From assembly GCA_019750655.1 (NCBI GenBank), contig JAIEOG010000287.1, positions 1-9,817 on the forward strand: a DNA stretch of 9,817 nt, in the 5' to 3' direction. The first letter of the stretch is position 1, and every line of letters begins with the position of its first letter. The position numbers and the translations under genes are program-made. Below, in pieces: positions 1 through 6,321 of the stretch. Origin of the DNA: a bacterium. GTDB lineage: Bacteria > Bdellovibrionota > FAC87 > UBA2466. The notes under the pieces are model-generated. The model saw only the letters and a program-made list of their open reading frames with translations, did no database searches and was not told the origin of the DNA.

Positions 1-515
1 CCTTCTCGGTTACGGCCAGCAACGGCGAGCCCCTGCTCATCACTTACTTTGCAACTCACAGCGATGGCGTCATCCAGAGCCAAACGGATAACACCCGCGT
101 TGTGAAATACTCTGTCCCTGGTGTGAAGACGGCGCTCATCCAAGCGAAGTCCAAAACCACCGGCGCGCTCTGCCAAGCTGGCGCGACGCTGACGGACAAC
201 GTAGAGATTTCTCCGACGGTGAACCCGGCGCTCTCTTGCACGGCTTACACCTCGCCGAACCCGTCCTACACGCAGCAATGGATTCTCGCTTGGGCGTCCA
301 TCTCGGGTGGCTCTCCTTCGGCAACGAAGTGGGTGGAATCGATTGACGTGACTTACGGTGGCAGCCCGACGTCGAGCTACAGCGGCTACTGGTACGGCGC
401 AACCAGCGCTTACCTGAAGTTCTACTACAGCGGCTCGTACGGCATTAAGCTCAACATCCGCGACACCGCGGGTAACACGGGCAGCTGCAGCACGACCCAG
501 TCCATCTGGTACTAA
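1..515 (+). CDS. Secreted PKD/Ig-like domain protein, C-terminal part (5' end outside window)
   Basis: The frame is open from base 3 to the TAA at 513-515, so the start lies upstream. A GTG at 102 is in frame, but the coding pattern continues to its left. The visible 170 residues are rich in Ser, Thr, Tyr and Gly. They show two related strand pairs: YSVPGVKTALIQAKSKTTGA followed by Cys, and near the end YSGSYGIKLNIRDTAGNTGS followed by Cys. The second resembles the closing strands of PKD-type beta-sandwich domains (G-x-Y-x-V-x-L-x-V-x-D-x-x-G-N-T). The last full domain begins with a Cys (ALSCTAY) and ends with one (GSCS), so a disulfide across the domain is plausible, which points to an extracytoplasmic location. 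No enzyme motif is visible in this part. It is probably the C-terminal end of a surface or secreted multi-domain protein; function unknown. Confidence is high for the gene, moderate for the PKD assignment. Confidence 0.7.
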   Translation, partial: FSVTASNGEPLLITYFATHSDGVIQSQTDNTRVVKYSVPGVKTALIQAKSKTTGALCQAGATLTDNVEISPTVNPALSCTAYTSPNPSYTQQWILAWASISGGSPSATKWVESIDVTYGGSPTSSYSGYWYGATSAYLKFYYSGSYGIKLNIRDTAGNTGSCSTTQSIWY

Positions 516-528
516 GTCTTATAAAATT

Positions 529-565
529 AAAGGCCCCGCTTACGGCAACGTAGGCGGGGCTTTTT
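529..565. terminator. Bidirectional intrinsic terminator between convergent genes
   Basis: A hairpin pairs 533-544 with 549-560: GCCCCGC against GCGGGGC, then five more pairs including one T-G wobble. It closes a GCAA (GNRA) tetraloop at 545-548. The stem is followed by TTTTT on the plus strand and preceded by AAA plus an A/T-rich run, which gives a U-rich tail on the minus strand. It therefore fits a terminator for both the plus-strand gene ending at 515 and the minus-strand gene ending at 596. Confidence 0.9.
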
Positions 566-576
566 AATTTCGTACC

Positions 577-597
577 AAAAGGTAGTAGGTACCTTTT
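577..597. repeat. Perfect 8-bp inverted repeat overlapping the doxX-like stop codon
   Basis: AAAAGGTA (577-584) and TACCTTTT (590-597) are perfect inverted copies around a 5-base loop. The right arm covers two bases of the minus-strand TAA stop (598-596). An overlapping alternative pairing, GTACC (572-576) with GGTAC (588-592), would exclude the first. On the minus strand the hairpin lies directly before the strong terminator at 529-565. It is A/T-rich and weak, and its role is unknown. Confidence 0.5.
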
Positions 598-985
598 AGC
601 GCCGGCCTCGCAAACGCGCAAAAGCATCGAGCGAGAACGCTCCCGGGCCCGTTAGGAAAATCGTGATGAAGCACGTCGCGTAGATGAGCGCGAATTCCTT
701 CTTATCGAAGGGATCCATCGCATGCACCACGAACGCTGCCGTCAGCATAGTCCCAATGAGTGGGATGGTCGCTAGACGCGTTGAGAGTCCAAGAACCACC
801 AACAACGAACAAAAGAACTCCGCGAAAATCGCAACCCCGAGCGTAAAGCCTACGCCCATTCCCAAAGGATCCGGAAACGTCGTCGCTAAGGTGCCGTAGT
901 TGGAAAGTTTTGCCCAACCATGGGACAAGAGCATCATGCCTCCAGCGAAAACCCGGAGGAACAACAAACCCATATCCAAACGCAT
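596..985 (-). CDS. DoxX-family small integral membrane protein
   Basis: The product is 129 residues, the usual size for DoxX proteins, with four predicted membrane segments at about 6-23, 44-68, 73-90 and 97-113. Family-typical features are the N-terminal LLFLRVFAGGMMLLSHGWAK stretch, a PDPLGMG loop near residue 38, and the GPGAFSLD motif at 113-120. DoxX-family members sit in the inner membrane and are variously linked to quinone or thiol-related redox processes; nothing here fixes a substrate. The ATG at 985-983 shares one base with the TAA of the upstream peptidase gene, with a weak GGGG four to nine bases upstream, so translation is probably coupled to the peptidase. Met5 is an alternative start. 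Transcription should end at the hairpin 529-565. Confidence 0.85.
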   Translation of the reverse strand: MRLDMGLLFLRVFAGGMMLLSHGWAKLSNYGTLATTFPDPLGMGVGFTLGVAIFAEFFCSLLVVLGLSTRLATIPLIGTMLTAAFVVHAMDPFDKKEFALIYATCFITIFLTGPGAFSLDAFARLRGRR

Positions 986-3015
986 TAGAACCCCAATTCT
1001 TTAGCGAGCCCTTGAGCGCCGTAAACTTTTTGCAACGCTTCGAGCATGCCTGCCGAGTGGACCGAGACGGCGCGCGAGACTTTGTCGTCGTAGACGTAGT
1101 TCGCGGTTAGCGATTCGATATTGCCATCAAAGATCAGGCCTACCAATTCGCCTTCGCGGTTTAGCACCGGGCTTCCTGAGTTGCCCCCAATAATATCCGC
1201 CGTGGAGACGAAGTTAAAGGGCGTGGCAGGGTTGAGCTGGTCTTTGGCCCGTTTCCAAGTCGTCGGCAGTTCCCAAGGGTAATGGCCACTGTGTTGGCTT
1301 TCTTCGTCGAAGAGTCCTGAGAAAGTCGTTTGGGCAGCAACCGCTTTCTTGGCGGAGTCGGTGTAGCCCTTCACCGTGCCGAAAGACAGGCGCAGGGTGA
1401 ATGTCGCATCGGGATACGTCGTTTTACCGCGGATCTCAAAGATAGCTCCTGCGATTTTGGCGTAGGCCTGACGTTCCACTTCGGCGACTTTCGTTTGGTA
1501 GTCCTTCTCCGCGCGTTTCGCGGCGCCGTCCATCGCCATTGCGAGCTGAATCATCGGATCGTAGCTGGCTTTGAGAGCGGCCTTACCGCCTTTAGCAATG
1601 AGCTTGCGGACGTTCACGTCATCCAACGAGCTGCCTTCGACTAGCTCACGTGCAATTTCATCGGACTTGCGGCCGTGGAGCACTTGAGTCACGAGCGGGC
1701 TTCTCGAACCGAATGTATCGGAAAACACCTGCAAGGAATCCGTCAGGAGCGCGATATCCAACTCTTTAGAGATCGGAGCAGTCGAGAACAGATCCTGCTC
1801 GAGCGAAGCGCGTCCAGCCCCTTCGGTAGAAGAGTGGCGCATTAAGAGACGCGCGATCTGGAACAAGCGAGAATCAAATGCGTGTCCCGTGGACAAGAGC
1901 GCCCGACGGACCAGGATTTTTTTGTGAGCTTCTTGCGCGTTCGCCAGCTGCTTCCAAGCATCCAGCAACTCGTTGTCGCCCGGGTGGCGGGTCATGATCT
2001 GGCTTTGCAGCGCATATTCTGCCGCTTGTTTGGTACGGAATAAGTTTAGATCTTGCAGGCCCTGGGACATACCTGTGTAGGCTTTCCGCGAGTTTTGGGT
2101 ACCGAAAAAATCATCGGCCGCGATCTGCTCATTTGCAGCGCTCTCTTGGCGGAAGAGGTTCAAAATATTTTCCCGGCGGTGTAAGCGGCCGAGCAGGTAC
2201 TTAAACTGGTAGTCCCGCAAGAACGACAGGGCGTCCATTGAGTACATGCGGTTGGTGCGGCCCGGGTGTCCAGAGACGAAAATCAAGTCACCTTCCTGAA
2301 CGCCTTTGTCCGACCATTTCAAGTAATGCTGGATATTGGCCGGCTTGCCGTTTTCATAAACCCGGAAAATACACATATCTAGGTTGTGGCGTGGAAATTC
2401 GAAGTTATCCGGGTCGCCGCCGAAAAATGCGATGGACTGTTCTGGGGCAAAAACTAAGCGTACATCGGTGTACACCTTGTACTGGTAGAGGTGGTACTCG
2501 CCGCCCTGGTAGAGCGTTACGACATCGCTACGCAGTTTGGTTTTCTCAAAGGCTTCTTTTTCAATTTCCCCAATGACCTTAGCGCGGGCGGCAGCGGCTT
2601 CGGGGCCGGTCTTGCCTTTCACGGCCGCTTGCACCTGGGCTGTGACATCGGTGATGGCCTCGAGCTGGTTGAGTTCCAGATCTTTAGCGGCAATCTCTTT
2701 ACCGCGGCTTTTCGCGTAGAAACCCGTTTTCAGGTAGTCGTGCTTTGCATCCGAGCTCTTATGGAGGGCATCGGCGCCGACATGGTGGTTGGTGAGCACC
2801 AAACCATCCGACGAGATGAAAGATCCCGATCCGCCCACATTGAAGCGCACCGACGACTTCATCGCATGCTCTTTCCATTCCGGCGTCACTTCAAAGCCGT
2901 AAGTATCCTTGAGGTGCTTCTCAGGAAGATTGTTAAAGAGCCACATGCCTTCATCGGCGAAAGCGAACTGGCTCAAAAAGCAAAGACTAGCGATGACAGA
3001 AAAATAACGTGACAT
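985..3015 (-). CDS. S46-family dipeptidyl-peptidase (DPP7/DPP11 type), exported
   Basis: The product is 676 residues, slightly short for the roughly 700-residue family. Residues 1-20 form a signal peptide ending AFA before DEGMW, so the enzyme is periplasmic or outer-surface. The chymotrypsin-like catalytic residues are visible: His78 in LTNHHVG, Asp213 in PRHNLDMCIFR and Ser613 in GGNSGSPV. The GGDPDNFEFPRH segment (199-210) is the S46 hallmark that binds the substrate N-terminus. The FDGN motif at 629-632 carries Gly where the Asp/Glu-specific DPP11 enzymes have Arg, so a DPP7-like preference for hydrophobic or broad P1 residues is inferred. Such enzymes release dipeptides from the N-termini of oligopeptides, normally for peptide nutrition. 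The ATG at 3015 has GGGGGA at 3024-3019 upstream. The 3' end overlaps the doxX-like start by one base. Confidence 0.93.
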   Translation of the reverse strand: MSRYFSVIASLCFLSQFAFADEGMWLFNNLPEKHLKDTYGFEVTPEWKEHAMKSSVRFNVGGSGSFISSDGLVLTNHHVGADALHKSSDAKHDYLKTGFYAKSRGKEIAAKDLELNQLEAITDVTAQVQAAVKGKTGPEAAAARAKVIGEIEKEAFEKTKLRSDVVTLYQGGEYHLYQYKVYTDVRLVFAPEQSIAFFGGDPDNFEFPRHNLDMCIFRVYENGKPANIQHYLKWSDKGVQEGDLIFVSGHPGRTNRMYSMDALSFLRDYQFKYLLGRLHRRENILNLFRQESAANEQIAADDFFGTQNSRKAYTGMSQGLQDLNLFRTKQAAEYALQSQIMTRHPGDNELLDAWKQLANAQEAHKKILVRRALLSTGHAFDSRLFQIARLLMRHSSTEGAGRASLEQDLFSTAPISKELDIALLTDSLQVFSDTFGSRSPLVTQVLHGRKSDEIARELVEGSSLDDVNVRKLIAKGGKAALKASYDPMIQLAMAMDGAAKRAEKDYQTKVAEVERQAYAKIAGAIFEIRGKTTYPDATFTLRLSFGTVKGYTDSAKKAVAAQTTFSGLFDEESQHSGHYPWELPTTWKRAKDQLNPATPFNFVSTADIIGGNSGSPVLNREGELVGLIFDGNIESLTANYVYDDKVSRAVSVHSAGMLEALQKVYGAQGLAKELGF

Positions 3016-3036
3016 GATTCCCCCAAACCCGGAGCC

Positions 3037-3065
3037 AAATTAGGCGCTGCGCTAGCGCTCGGCAA
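3037..3065 (-). promoter_or_regulatory. Candidate sigma-70-type promoter for the S46 peptidase gene
   Basis: On the minus strand TTGCCG (3065-3060; four of six matches to TTGACA) and TAATTT (3042-3037; three of six matches to TATAAT) are separated by exactly 17 bp. The implied transcription start near 3030 would leave a leader of about 15 bases holding the GGGGGA ribosome site (3024-3019) and the ATG at 3015. The spacer contains a perfect palindrome (3049-3058). The -10 match is weak, so this is a candidate only. Confidence 0.4.
3049..3058. repeat. Palindrome GCGCTAGCGC in the candidate promoter spacer
   Basis: This 10-base perfect palindrome lies wholly between the candidate -35 and -10 boxes upstream of the S46 gene, a position where an operator would block or remodel the promoter. 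Short GC-rich palindromes also arise by chance, and no second copy is seen in the window. Confidence 0.3.
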
Positions 3066-3119
3066 TGAGTGTGGGAAATATTGTGTAGACAGGCGTTATC
3101 GAAAGCGGGAGTGCCGCGG

Positions 3120-3671
3120 CTATTGCGGATCGTGGAGGAATGCCAGCTCTTGCCGCATCCCCGGAACTTTCAACAAAAGACGGGGAGCGAAAGAAGCAAC
3201 CCAGGAAAAAATCATAGCTTTGGAGGTCCGGCCTAAGAGACAGAAGAAGAAAACTTCGGCGGGCGGCATGCCGGAGAGCGCTGCAATCGCCACTGCCGGG
3301 AATTGGACCAAAGGGCTAAAAGCGATCAACGCCAACGCAAGGGCGCCGTGCTTATCAAAGAAGGCGTCCATGGCGCGCCAGATTTCGGAACCAAATGCGC
3401 CGGGGAACCAAACATCCATCACGAGGTGCGTGTCCCATTGGATCAACCCCGCCAAGATAGCGCTCCCCAAGGACGAACCCAACGCCACCCAGAGTGCCGC
3501 CGAAACCCATTTGCGTTGGCGCAACATCACCGACGAAACCAACAAAGCGTCTGTGGGAATGATGAGAATGAACAAATCGATAGCGGCCAACAGGCCGAGC
3601 GTCGGGAAATACCAAGCGCGGTCGACGAACGCTTGGAGGTGCTTCACCCAGATTTGGATCCTCTTACGCAT
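3120..3671 (-). CDS. VTT/SNARE-associated-domain (YqaA/DedA-like) membrane protein
   Basis: From the ATG at 3671 the product has 183 residues. An in-frame TTG at 3689 would add six. AGGGGAG at 3697-3691 is only one base from that TTG and 19 bases from the ATG, so neither start has a well-spaced ribosome site; I chose the ATG. About four hydrophobic segments are seen (roughly residues 22-50, 55-79, 110-135 and 139-167). IPTDALLVSSVM, GSSLGSAILAGLIQW and the later FSPLVQFPAVAIAALSGM follow the layout of VTT-domain proteins of the YqaA type (acidic/proline loop, glycine-rich helix, SP-x-x-Q re-entrant region). Family members are inner-membrane proteins, some acting as lipid scramblases or flippases; the substrate here is unknown. 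It is divergent from the pirin gene and upstream of the S46 gene on the same strand. Confidence 0.75.
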   Translation of the reverse strand: MRKRIQIWVKHLQAFVDRAWYFPTLGLLAAIDLFILIIPTDALLVSSVMLRQRKWVSAALWVALGSSLGSAILAGLIQWDTHLVMDVWFPGAFGSEIWRAMDAFFDKHGALALALIAFSPLVQFPAVAIAALSGMPPAEVFFFCLLGRTSKAMIFSWVASFAPRLLLKVPGMRQELAFLHDPQ

Positions 3672-3718
3672 GGCATTACAGTCTAGCAAACTCCCCTGAG
3701 AAGAGTATGCTTTTTGTT
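3672..3718. promoter_or_regulatory. Short divergent control region between the VTT gene and the pirin gene
   Basis: Only about 47 bp separate the two chosen starts, so the opposing promoters must overlap each other or the coding regions. On the plus strand TATGCT (3706-3711; four of six -10 matches) ends seven bases before the pirin ATG at 3719, but I find no good -35. On the minus strand CATACT (3709-3704; four of six matches) overlaps it. Both are weak candidates. Confidence 0.3.
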
Positions 3719-4414
3719 ATGTGGAACCTTCGCAAAGCATCCGAACGCGGCCATTTTGACCACGGCTGGCTCGACACCTGGCACAGCTTTTCTTTCGGTG
3801 AGTACTACGATCCCGATCAAATGGGTTTCCGCGTTTTGCGAGTCATCAATGAGGATCGTGTCGCTGCTGCGACGGGATTTCCCACGCACCCGCACCGAGA
3901 CATGGAAATTCTCACGTACGTTCTATCGGGCTCGCTGGAACATAAAGATAGTTTAGGGAATGGCTCTGTCATTCGCCCCGGCGACATCCAACGGATGACG
4001 GCGGGCACGGGCATCACCCATAGCGAAGCCAACCCCGCCCAAGAACCCGTTCACCTATTGCAGATCTGGATTCTCCCTCGCGAGAAACGGCTCACGCCGG
4101 GTTACGAGCAAAAGCACCTACCTGTCCGAGAAACTCCGGGGCAGTGGCGCGCTCTAGCGAATGCGACGGGGAGTGGCGGCGCTATTCGTCTCGAGCAGGA
4201 CATTCAGCTCTCGGGCTTATTGCTGCCCTCGGGAAAAAAGATTTCGACGCCCGCTCACCCAGGACGGTTCGGTTGGATCCAGGTGGCGCGCGGGAAAGCC
4301 GATGCCGACGGCACGGTGCTCCACGCTGGGGATGGGCTGGCTTTCGACTTAGAAAAGGCACATACCGTCACAGCGCAAGAAGACTGCGAGTTGCTTTTCT
4401 TTGATCTGCCTTAG
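3719..4414 (+). CDS. Pirin family protein, YhhW type (quercetin-dioxygenase-like bicupin)
   Basis: The N-terminal cupin carries the pirin signature: GFPTHPHRDMEILTYVLSGS, LEHKDSLGNGSVIRPGD and RMTAGTGITHSEANP. With the ATG at 3719 the product is 231 residues, and the metal ligands fall at His57, His59, His101 and Glu103, the numbering I recall for E. coli YhhW. An ATG at 3707 would add MLFV, which has no counterpart in YhhW-type proteins, so I prefer 3719. The C-terminal cupin (QVARGKADADG, AGDGLAFD, CELLFFDLP) is typically non-metal-binding. YhhW and human pirin have quercetin 2,3-dioxygenase activity in vitro; the physiological role in bacteria is not settled. The protein is cytoplasmic with no signal peptide. 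It is divergent from the VTT gene and followed after 12 bp by the YceI-like gene, with no terminator between. Confidence 0.92.
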   Translation: MWNLRKASERGHFDHGWLDTWHSFSFGEYYDPDQMGFRVLRVINEDRVAAATGFPTHPHRDMEILTYVLSGSLEHKDSLGNGSVIRPGDIQRMTAGTGITHSEANPAQEPVHLLQIWILPREKRLTPGYEQKHLPVRETPGQWRALANATGSGGAIRLEQDIQLSGLLLPSGKKISTPAHPGRFGWIQVARGKADADGTVLHAGDGLAFDLEKAHTVTAQEDCELLFFDLP

Positions 4415-4420
4415 TATGAT
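4391..4420 (+). promoter_or_regulatory. Candidate promoter for a leaderless mRNA of the YceI-like gene
   Basis: TATGAT (4415-4420; five of six matches to TATAAT) directly follows the pirin stop codon and ends six bases before the ATG at 4427. The normal transcription start would therefore be the A of the start codon. A TTGCTT (4391-4396; three of six -35 matches) lies 18 bp upstream inside the pirin gene. No Shine-Dalgarno sequence is seen in the 12-base gap, which agrees with leaderless initiation. Confidence 0.5.
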
Positions 4421-4426
4421 CGCGCC

Positions 4427-5167
4427 ATGAAAAATCTAGCGCTGATCACTTGGATTGTCTCGTCGGTAGCCTTCGCTGTTCCAGAACAAATCGAAAACAA
4501 GAAATTCGAACCACCAAAGGCGCCCGTGCTCGAAGAGAGCCGGCCGAGCGATCAGTTTTCCAAAGCGGAATGGGAACAATCCACCAAAGCGCTAGAGCCC
4601 GACTGTAAACGCGGGGCACTCTGGGTTTTGCATCCCACAGAGAGCAAAATCGAAGGCATCGCCTTTAAAGAAAAGACCGTCCCCGTTAAAGGCGCGTTTG
4701 CTCGCGTCGCTGCGGTCGCGCGCACCGGCAAGAGTGGGCTGAACGGCGAAGGCTCGCTGGATCTTTCTTCTTGGGACTCGCTCCTGCCCGCGCGCGATTA
4801 CCGCGTGATGAAATACGTTTTTGGCGTCGAGGAAAAGGGCAATAGCGTCGTCCCCTTCCGCTTTCACGTCGCTCAGTGGAATCCTGCAAAGAAGGAATGG
4901 AAAGCGACTCTCAAACTTTCGTTCCATTTCCGCGGACAAGCCGTGAGTCTCGACATCCCGGCCACTTTCAAAGCCGAAAAAGGCAAAGTGACGGCAGTCG
5001 CAGCCCAAGCAAAGCGTTTCACTTTCCTCACGGACAAGAATGTTCCCGGAATGGAAAAGCTGATGGAGCTTTGTAACCACCATTTCCTCGCGAGCTATGC
5101 GGACGTCTCTTTTTCGGCTGTTTTCGAAGAGAGCTGCCACCAACACGCGGCTCCTGAAAATAAGTAG
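4427..5167 (+). CDS. Exported YceI-like protein with Cys/His-rich C-terminus (tentative)
   Basis: The product is 246 residues with a short signal peptide (about 1-17, cleavage after AFA), so it is periplasmic. Residues from about 70 to 230 have the alternating beta-strand pattern of YceI/lipocalin-like barrels. GEGSLDLSSWDSLLPARDYR with YVFGV resembles the YceI strand before R-D-x-x; TLKLSFHFRGQAVSLDIPA resembles the L-T-I-x-G-V-T-K-P-V-T-L-P strand; and AKRFTFLTDKN resembles the R-x-D-F region. Similarity is distant, so the domain call is tentative. Mature Cys residues are Cys60, Cys216 (CNHH) and Cys237 (CHQH). The C-terminal pair with its four His could bind a metal or form a disulfide. 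YceI proteins often bind isoprenoids or other lipids; no ligand can be read here. No Shine-Dalgarno sequence is visible; see the promoter at 4391-4420. Confidence 0.6.
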   Translation: MKNLALITWIVSSVAFAVPEQIENKKFEPPKAPVLEESRPSDQFSKAEWEQSTKALEPDCKRGALWVLHPTESKIEGIAFKEKTVPVKGAFARVAAVARTGKSGLNGEGSLDLSSWDSLLPARDYRVMKYVFGVEEKGNSVVPFRFHVAQWNPAKKEWKATLKLSFHFRGQAVSLDIPATFKAEKGKVTAVAAQAKRFTFLTDKNVPGMEKLMELCNHHFLASYADVSFSAVFEESCHQHAAPENK

Positions 5168-5263
5168 CGTACTCATCCATTGGAGCGGTCTGATTTCGAC
5201 CCTTTGGAGAGGGCAAAAAAAGCGCATGCCGGGTGCCCTCGGGGTCGTTAGATCTAGGGCTGC
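5168..5263 (+). other. Intergenic spacer without a clear terminator
   Basis: This 96-bp gap holds a run of seven A (5215-5221) and a 6-bp inverted repeat, GAGGGC (5209-5214) with GCCCTC (5235-5240), across a 20-base loop with no U-tract. It does not look like an intrinsic terminator. AGGG at 5256-5259, four bases before the ATG at 5264, is a plausible ribosome site for the next gene. I see no convincing promoter here, so read-through from upstream remains possible. Confidence 0.4.
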
Positions 5264-6298
5264 ATGGGCTCTCGAGCAAAACCCACCAAAGCTTACTCTT
5301 GGGAGAAACTCTCCGACGAAGATCTGCTCCGTCTACGGCTTTGCGATCTGGATTTGAAATTCAAAGGCTCGACGATTGAGCCCTTGATCGAAAAACTGCT
5401 GCGCGAACTGCGCAACCGTGGCCTGCTTTTCACTCCGCATTTTTGGTATTCCGCAGAATGGTTCACACCCGATGGGATTCCCGGAATTGCGGTGCCCTTC
5501 TACCTCGCGCACCCGCGCTTGATGGAATTAGACCGCAACCTGATGAAAGGCACACTTCCGGAAACACCGGATTTTTCCTTAAGAGTCTTACGGCACGAGG
5601 CCGGCCACGCGATTGAGAACGCATTCCGTCTGCGCAGCTTGCCCGAAGTGCAGGCCGTGTTTGGAAGGTCGAGCCAGCGCTACCCACGGTATTACTCGCC
5701 GATGCCCTACAGCCGGCGCTTCGTGACCAACCTCGGGCAAGGCTATGCGCAAAGCCACCCCGATGAAGACTTCGCCGAGACTTTTGCGATTTGGCTCACA
5801 CCGCGTAGTGAATGGCGGGAGAAATATGCGGGCTGGCCTGCGTTGCGCAAACTCGAATTCATGGACTGGCTCATGAAAGCGATTGCGGGCAAAGAGCCAC
5901 TCGTCCGCAATGCGCGCACGATTGACGCTCTGCCCCGATTGCGGCTGCAATTACGCACGCACTACCGCCGGCAGAGGCGCCATTTCATGCTGGACGTGCC
6001 TGAAGTCGACCGCCGCTTGCGGGCTCTTTTCCGTGAAAGCGACGCGCCGCGGGCTTCCATGACAGCGGATGCGTTCTTGCGTAGAATTAAACCTAAGCTG
6101 AGCCGACAGGTTTCGGAGCTAAGCGGTGAACCCAAATACCGCGTCGACCGGGTGGTAGATGAAATGATCTTCCGTTCCCGGAATCTGAAACTCCGTGTCT
6201 CGCCCAGTCGCCTTCCCTTAAAAGGCGGCGTACCCCCGGCGCTCACTAATAACGCAATTCGCTTTCTCCGCGCCGGCCTTTACCGAATCGCCATCTAA
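5264..6298 (+). CDS. Putative zinc metallopeptidase (HExxH, gluzincin-like)
   Basis: The product is 344 residues with no signal peptide or membrane segment. VLRHEAGHAIENAF holds the HExxH zinc site (His111, Glu112, His115), and HPDEDFAETFAIWL supplies Glu172 as the likely third ligand, giving an HExxH...E gluzincin-like arrangement. The domain resembles those annotated as putative zinc-binding metallo-peptidases in bacterial genomes. The region after about residue 225 is basic and rich in Arg (for example HYRRQRRHF), with an unrecognised fold and possibly an accessory or nucleic-acid-like surface. It ends 23 bp before the ATP-grasp gene on the same strand, so the two are probably one operon, suggesting that ligase and peptidase act on the same peptide or protein; this is inference. 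The start ATG has AGGG four bases upstream. Substrate unknown. Confidence 0.75.
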   Translation: MGSRAKPTKAYSWEKLSDEDLLRLRLCDLDLKFKGSTIEPLIEKLLRELRNRGLLFTPHFWYSAEWFTPDGIPGIAVPFYLAHPRLMELDRNLMKGTLPETPDFSLRVLRHEAGHAIENAFRLRSLPEVQAVFGRSSQRYPRYYSPMPYSRRFVTNLGQGYAQSHPDEDFAETFAIWLTPRSEWREKYAGWPALRKLEFMDWLMKAIAGKEPLVRNARTIDALPRLRLQLRTHYRRQRRHFMLDVPEVDRRLRALFRESDAPRASMTADAFLRRIKPKLSRQVSELSGEPKYRVDRVVDEMIFRSRNLKLRVSPSRLPLKGGVPPALTNNAIRFLRAGLYRIAI

Positions 6299-6311
6299 AT
6301 TCTTTCGCTCT

Positions 6312-6316
6312 GGGAG
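6312..6316 (+). promoter_or_regulatory. Ribosome binding site of the ATP-grasp gene
   Basis: GGGAG lies five bases before the ATG at 6322 and fixes that start. It is the best Shine-Dalgarno match among the plus-strand genes, in the 23-bp gap after the metallopeptidase stop. Confidence 0.75.
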
Positions 6317-6321
6317 ATTCC

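Noticed and set aside
2491..3012. Plus-strand open frame of 173 residues opposite the S46 N-terminus
   Set aside because: It is antisense to the signal peptide and catalytic His region of a confident S46 peptidase.
3220..3699. Plus-strand open frames opposite the VTT gene
   Set aside because: The minus-strand reading gives coherent membrane segments and family motifs; the plus frames are low-complexity and basic.
4592..5227. Minus-strand open frame of 211 residues opposite the YceI-like gene
   Set aside because: No domain and no ribosome site; the plus strand has a signal peptide and beta-strand pattern, so this is a shadow.
5209..5240. GAGGGC/GCCCTC inverted repeat as a terminator
   Set aside because: Six-base stem with a 20-base loop and no U-tract afterwards.
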